DNA of 47,006 nucleotides, taken from the NCBI GenBank assembly GCA_008931825.1, contig QXVZ01025593.1, positions 1-47,006 on the forward strand, written 5' to 3'. Positions 41,336 through 47,006 of the stretch are shown in pieces. A program made the position numbers and the translations under genes. How positions within the stretch are numbered: the stretch's first letter is position 1; the number at the start of each line of letters is the position of its first letter. The DNA comes from Phallusia fumigata. Its lineage: Eukaryota; Chordata; Ascidiacea; Phlebobranchia; Ascidiidae. The notes beneath the pieces were generated by a model. It was not told the DNA's origin. It did not search any database and saw only the letters and a list, made by a program, of their open reading frames with translations.

Positions 41336-44300
41336 CTATTCCACAAGAGTGTTGTAATCGGGCGTAAAAATGCGAATAATGTTGTCCAGCGACGTAGCAT
41401 CGCTGCTCATACGTTCGTCTGACATATCGGCCTGGTCCATAAGCTTTGCGGCCACTTGAGGCATCAGGTTGGCAGTGATGTAAACCTTGCTGTTTCTCTG
41501 TCGCGGCTTCCTGCCGAACGCCAGCTGCACACAATGCTCAGGAATGGTGCTGACCATGCGCTTAGCGTAGGGTAGCCAGGCCTCGAAGAACTTGGCGTAC
41601 GAGAAGAGAGGGACCTCTTCCTCCCGTGCCATCTGTAGTGCTGTGCCGGGGTCCTCAGTTTCGCCGTAGTTTGTGAACGCGAACACGCGGCTCTGGCAGA
41701 GGCGCTTTGCCCAAAGCGTGCAGTCCTCTTCCATTTTGAAGACAACCCCCGCGTCTGTGTTTTGCAGAACGCGTACGAATTGGTCCGAAACCGCGCCAGC
41801 GACTTCAGGTAGGGTGACAGCCGGTCGATCGAAGTCGATTTCAAGTTGGGTTCGTTTGGGTTCGTCGATGCGAACCATCAGACGTTGCGTGTCGTGGTCG
41901 CCGTAGTGAATGCGGCACCCGACTCGCATATCGGTGACAATCTCACGCAGGACCTCGTTCTGTTCGTACTTAATGATCAGCTGGTACGCATAGAGGTCTT
42001 CCTCTGTGGATAAAAGGCAGTTTATGTGTAAATTACAGTGTAAAACAGGCATTAAAAGTTTATCCCGCTGTGCAGTCTTATATCCCAACTCGTATATTTT
42101 TTCGATAAGCGCAAGCAGGTAATAGGTCAATTTTTGAAGTGGTTTTAAAAAGGGCACTTTATGTCACCTTAAAAAAATGCAGAATGGGTTTTAACGACTG
42201 AGGTTTTTCAAGACTTAAATGTACATACCACAGCATTTAACCTAGTCATGCAGTCATGCTTTGTGTTCATGCAGTATATCCTACCTGGGATATTAAAAAT
42301 TTCCATGACTTGCCGTAATGCAGCAAGTTTCCTCTCATCAGGGAGTCTTCTTATATCATCCAAAATACTTTCTTGGCCTAGAAGTTTAATGGAAATTTAT
42401 TACCAAACAATCAATTACAGGTGAAGACCAACTTTTCCTATAATTTAGCATGCTACAAAAATAAAAAATAGCCTACTTTGTACATAACCTGCAACCTTTT
42501 CTAGTCATTTTATTTTCTTATATATCTGCAGATAGGTGCAACAATTATCTTAATAATTTACCTTCTGCAGCTATCTCAGCTGCATCAAGAAGAATTTGGA
42601 AGCCTGTTGCATTGTCCACATTCAAGTCTATCATTTCTGCTTCTTCATTGCCACTGTTTGGAGTAATTAAATTTGTTTCTATTGCTTCCATTGCTACCGG
42701 GCTGGGGGTATTTCCTTTCACAAATATAACCTCCTTGGGGGAAAAGTAGGGATCATCCATTTCGGGTTCATGAAATCTTTTCCTCTGAAAAATGCAGTTT
42801 TGTGAGCTGTAATTTCATGGTTGTCTGAACTACTTCAAATTATAAGCTTACAAAAAATGTGGTTTACATAAAATGATTTTACAACTGCATGTGAATTTGA
42901 GTTTTATATGAAGTGTTTTCTATTTTTAAATGACTTGACCTATTGCTTTCATTACCTAAAGGGTCAAGACATTTTTTGCAGATTTGCAGTGACACAAAAC
43001 ATCTACATACCAACAGGTCTGATTAAAATAAATTGCATGCCCTAGATATTTCTATAAACCTTTGGTTTTGGTGGTTGNGTCAAGACATTTTTTGCAGATT
43101 TGCAGTGACACAAAACATCTACATACCAACAGGTCTGATTAAAATAAATTGCATGCCCTAGATATTTCTATAAACCTTTGGTTTTGGTGGTTGAACTGGA
43201 GGAGGTGAAGGGGACTCACACTCTGGTCTGTGTTGTAAAAGTGCCACTCCCAAATTTCCTGAAGCTTTTATCCAGTCTTCTGAGATGTTTGGAGGACCTA
43301 AATGACAACAGTACTGGTTATTACCCTTGAAAATAGTTATTTTGAATAAAGTCAACATTCTCATTAAAATCATGTTAAAATTTATATTCAAAAATACCTC
43401 AAATTTACCACATTTTAATTTAATTTTTTTTTAAAAAATAGAGTTTATTTAAACTTGAAATCACAGTAATATTACCCCCTATAAGGTTGATATCCAACAT
43501 TTCTCCAGTTGAAGATGTTATCTCCACAATATCTTCTGAATGGTCAATTTCTGTTGGAAATTGTTTGACCTGCTCCCGCTTCACTGCAAAACCAATTAAA
43601 CTTATTATCTAGTTTTTTTGTCATTTGTAAAAGTAGTGGAAATATGTTTTTTTAGAAGTTGCCTTCCAAAACTATGGCTTTTCATTTTTTCTAACTATGA
43701 CTTTTCCCATTTTTCTGCCAATGGAAAGGAGTAGTATCATTGGTTTTGTGGCAGGGAGGCAACAAGTAACCTTACAGTCCAACACATATCTTGTAAAAAG
43801 AATTAAAAAGAAAAAGGCACACACAACAAATGGTGCCCAATAAAAAATATTATTTACTTCGTGCTTCTTCTGGTTCCAGGATTTTATAAACCTTGTAGTT
43901 TCCAGTTTGTAAGCCAAGCTGATGTAAGTTTGTTTGTTCCTCAATTTCTTGGCATTTATTGATGATGGTCCTAAAGTTGCTCTTCATCAAGCTAATGTGT
44001 TGATTTAATGACTCTGGTTCCTTTTTAATGTGAGCTCTATGCTCTGCCCAAGCCTGCATTTAAATCAAAGAAATATTACAATAGTAAAGTACATTTACAG
44101 TGATATAGATCTAGATCTGTTTCAGCCAAATTTGAATCATGTTTTGTTTTCATACTGTTTTGAAATATACTTTTTTACAATTTTTTTCTCAAATGTAAAT
44201 CAAATTCAACAGGTCACCAATACAGGACATTAAAAAACATGTATATAGAATAAAATGAGACTTTATTTGTAATAACTTGCTTTTACCCGAAAAATTTCAT

Positions 44301-44445
44301 GATGTTCCTCCCAGTTCGGATAATTCTTTTTTGTCCATGGAAGTTTAAAAACTCGTTTCTTTTCATCATCAATCCACTCCAGGTCTTTGAACTGTCCACT
44401 GGAAATTTGTTGTATAAGCCATGGCTTAAATTGCTGAGTATCCAT
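41336..44445 (-). CDS. Interferon regulatory factor family transcription factor
   Basis: Seven exons (44287-44445, 43858-44053, 43476-43583, 43176-43297, 42562-42784, 42285-42377, 41336-42003) give 522 residues with closed phases. The N-terminal IRF DNA-binding domain (about 1-118) has the tryptophan repeat: KPWLIQQISSGQF, LEWIDDEKKRVF, KLPWTKK, NWEEHHEIFRAWAEH, and ends GNYKVYKILEP. The linker is acidic and Pro-rich. The C-terminal IRF association domain (about 301-480) has DLYAYQLIIKYEQ, MRVGCRIHYGD, DCTLWAKRLCQSRVFAF, VPLFSYAKFFEAW and EHCVQLAFGRK. IRFs bind GAAA-type sites and in vertebrates drive immune and developmental programmes; urochordate IRFs do not map simply onto vertebrate subtypes, so I give no number. 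The recognition helix reads FRTIINK instead of the usual RCALN-type sequence. An assembly overlap repeats 115 bp around exon 4. The gene is head-to-head with GALNT. Confidence 0.95.
42963..43193. repeat. Assembly duplication across the N at 43078
   Basis: Bases 42963-43077 and 43079-43193 appear identical over 115 bp. The second copy includes the 3' end of IRF exon 43176-43297; the first repeats only its last 18 bp. This is a redundant contig overlap. Confidence 0.9.
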
Positions 44446-45654
44446 TTTCAGGGACAGTTACACCTTGTTTCAGGAGAGGCAACTGTATTCTCTTGTCCTA
44501 TGTCTGAAATGTGGCCTTATTTAAATATTGTAAATTTAAGCAGCTGCCCATTACCAGATAACAATTTCCTGTATTGCTTGCCGTATTTATACAGATAAGA
44601 TTCAAATGAAAAATTAACAGAAAAAATTCCGGGTTACAGCTCTATTGGATGCAACGTGCAAACTGCCTTACATCTTGGAAGTGAAGTGAAACTATAAAAA
44701 AAGTGTTTCGGGATAGTCTAACGCCTTTATTACGTTCATCGCAACTTCGGGGTTTCGGATCCAACGAAACTTAAAAAGAAATGTCAATACAAAAACAAGA
44801 AAAAGCACCTAACATAGATTCCCTTTTGTAACAGAACGGGGTAAAATCCCAAAACAACTACGCCATTTTCTCTTTGTCGTCACAACGATTCAAATCAAAA
44901 ATTGTCGAAGGGAATAAAAAATCTATTGCAACGGTCTGTTATTACTTCTGCGTCGCATGTAGAAACGATAGAAGTAATCAACAAACAAATACTGTTGAAA
45001 AGCACAAAAATATTTTTTCTCGAGCAACACATATAGGCACAAAAATATTTTTCCACAAGCAACATGAAGCCTGTTGGACGTGACCTCACAATTACAATAC
45101 AGTTCACGTGTTTGAACTCAGGTTGAGTAAAATCATAGATAACTTGGTTATCTATGGCAAAATAGAATAAAGTTATGCATTTCAAATTGTTGAACCTGGC
45201 AAAAATTAACGGTTCTTTTAGGCGGCTAATTATCTCTGCTTTTTAGAAACATCCGATCTTTTGCAAATTAAAACAATCACCATGCCAACAACTACGTTTT
45301 GTGAAGCGAATGCAAAATTGTTTAAACGTTTACGAAGTATATGTGAGTTTTAATACCTTTTGCAGAAACAAAAACGTTTATGTTACGTTTGTAGTATTTT
45401 TTATGCTTCGTTACGGTTGAACAAAAAACGGTTTTTCCCTTGTGAATATGACGTCACAGTTTGTCTTTCAGTCTGTTCTTTGCGTCGGCGAACGATGTAC
45501 AAACTAAAGTCGAGTTTTGTCATTGTCAACTGGCTGATGTGACTGAAATACTGAACCGAAACTAATCGTATCGCAAATGCCTGTAAATTTTAGCAAGTAG
45601 CGTAGCGAAAGAAATTAAGGGACAATCTAAAGACAACCTATTTTAAATTGAAAA
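44446..45654. promoter_or_regulatory. Shared intergenic region of the divergent IRF and GALNT genes
   Basis: About 1.2 kb separates the two start codons, which point away from each other. I see no exon here. A perfect CRE-type TGACGTCA is at 45449-45456, about 200 bp upstream of the GALNT ATG. A bidirectional promoter is possible; transcription starts cannot be read from the sequence. Confidence 0.5.
45449..45456. promoter_or_regulatory. CRE-type palindrome (TGACGTCA)
   Basis: A perfect 8-bp ATF/CREB consensus upstream of GALNT in the divergent promoter interval. Chance occurrence is possible, as two other copies exist in the window at non-promoter positions. Confidence 0.35.
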
Positions 45655-47006
45655 ATGTTTAAATATCGCCCAAGGAAATTTCAGCACTGTAAGGTGAGAA
45701 AATATCTGGTCGTGTTTTGATTCAAACAGGCCGTATTTTATGTTTTGTTTTGTTTTAGATTATTCTTGCAACATCCCTGTTTTGGTTTATGATCGATGTC
45801 TTTTTCTTGTTGAATTTTACTGATTGTAAAACGGATTGTGAGAAAGATAATAATGGTGGCAACTTTTTATCAAAACGAGTATTACCAGCAATAGAAAAAG
45901 GTGGGAAAATAGCAGTTTTACGAGTATAAATTCGAAGTGATTTTTACATATTGTTGTGTAGCTATTATATGTAATTTTATGTAGAGCATCATTTCATTTT
46001 CTATTGTAGGAAACAATTACACTTCTTTTTATATGATTTGTTTTTGTGTAAAATAAACGAATAAATCTTGCATAAGGTATGCTTGCTATAAATCAGCCAT
46101 TTAGTTTTTTTTTGTTGAATAGTAGAGTATGATGTGATATACAATCTACAAGGCAATTAGGGGTTAGAAGAAAACCACATTTTATTTTGTACAAACAATA
46201 ATAAAATCCAAAATATTTGTGTTTTTAGCCCTGCCAAAGTTCAGCTTTAATCCAAATGGCCCAGGTGAAATGGGGAAGGCGGTTATCATACCCAAGGAAA
46301 AAGAGCAAGAAAAAAAGGAAAAATTTAAGATCAACCAATTTAATCTCATGGCATCTGAGATGATTGCTTTAAATCGAAGTCTTCCAGATGTCAGAATGGA
46401 AGGGTGAGAGTACTTTTGTGGCATATATAAATATTTGTACATATAAATAGAAATATATTTACACATATATATGTATACAAGTGGTCAAGGGCTGGTAATA
46501 CAGTTTGGTAAAGGTAAATGGTTAAAATTTACCTTTTTAACTTTTCATCTTTTCTGAAACCTCTTCACTGACACATCTACATAGCTCTAAAGCAGGAGAC
46601 TTAAACCATTTTAGTCACCCTCCTATGATAATTTTTATCCCCCCTTTTTAAAAGAAGCACAAATTAAGAATAAATTTTTTGTATAAAGTGAAAAGGTATG
46701 GGTTGTTGAAAATAAAAGTTAAAAAGTGAAAATAAAAGTTGGGCTGTTTTTCATAATCAGGTGTTCAATTTATGGTTTTGTGGAAGACAATGTACAGGTT
46801 TTTGGTATTGCCACTTAGACATGTTTTTGTTGTTGTTCACTCAGGTGTAAGGCCAAAAAGTATCCTGAAGTCCTTCCTAAAACCTCTGTTGTCATTGTTT
46901 TTCACAATGAGGCTTGGTCAACTTTGCTACGAACAGTACACAGTATTATCAACAGATCACCAAGGCATTTATTGGAGGAAATCATTTTAGTTGATGATGC
47001 CAGTGA
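45655..47006 (+). CDS. GALNT1/13-like: Polypeptide N-acetylgalactosaminyltransferase, GALNT1/13 type, 5' part
   Basis: Exons 45655-45693, 45759-45900, 46229-46403 and 46845 to beyond 47006 join in frame. The enzyme starts mucin-type O-glycosylation in the Golgi by adding GalNAc to Ser/Thr. It is a type II membrane protein: a short basic cytosolic tail ([13 protein letters not shown]), a signal anchor ([18 protein letters not shown]), a Cys-bearing stem, then the conserved entry to the catalytic domain. [34 protein letters not shown] and [18 protein letters not shown] match vertebrate GALNT1 and GALNT13 closely. They are followed by [20 protein letters not shown] and [10 protein letters not shown] of the GT-A fold. 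The catalytic DxH motif and the ricin-type lectin domain lie outside the window. Whether it is orthologous to GALNT1, GALNT13 or both cannot be decided here. Confidence 0.97.

Overview
The window is nuclear DNA of an invertebrate chordate, most likely an ascidian tunicate of the Ciona type. The evidence is AT-rich sequence, many short spliceosomal introns, a chordate gene set (IRF, intelectin, BTBD17-like, FA2H, PEPD, GALNT) in compact spacing, and contig overlaps that differ by several percent, as expected from a very polymorphic outbred animal. I reconstructed seven protein-coding genes by following splice sites, reading phase and family homology. In the four genes whose reconstructions are complete in the window, every exon phase closes.

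Layout: (1) 181-7179, + strand, 3' part of fatty acid 2-hydroxylase. (2) 10432-13365, - strand, a BTB/BACK protein resembling BTBD17. (3) 18071-22040, + strand, an adhesion GPCR with a signal peptide, a SUEL-type lectin domain, a GAIN/GPS region and seven TM helices; a second possible signal-peptide exon lies at 16044. (4) 22682-25679, a palindromic DNA transposon remnant, possibly P-element-like. (5) 26789-34558, - strand, a secreted collagen-like/intelectin lectin of 592 residues. (6) 36108-39827, - strand, Xaa-Pro dipeptidase, with its middle exons lost in a sequence gap. (7) 41336-44445, - strand, an interferon regulatory factor. (8) 45655 to the window end, + strand, 5' part of a GALNT1/13-type polypeptide N-acetylgalactosaminyltransferase, head-to-head with the IRF gene.

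The most interesting object is the intelectin gene. Its lectin domain is split: five exons (726 nt, 242 residues) sit between the two halves. They encode a separate extracellular module with DGG-DIFDTGN, GHPF and GADGSGS motifs. The cassette is flanked by phase-1 introns on both sides, so skipping it would restore an ordinary intelectin. Several glycan/calcium-ligand positions known from human ITLN1 also look changed.

The sequence has eight single N characters marking contig joins. At four of them (24261, 33588, 36711, 43078) the sequence before the N is repeated after it, which indicates unmerged overlaps rather than real tandem duplications. The one at 38511 hides real PEPD exons. Three hAT-like MITEs, one tRNA-like repeat and some small palindromes are also listed. 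The genes do not form an operon or a common pathway, though three (adhesion GPCR, intelectin, IRF) suggest cell-surface recognition or immunity roles.
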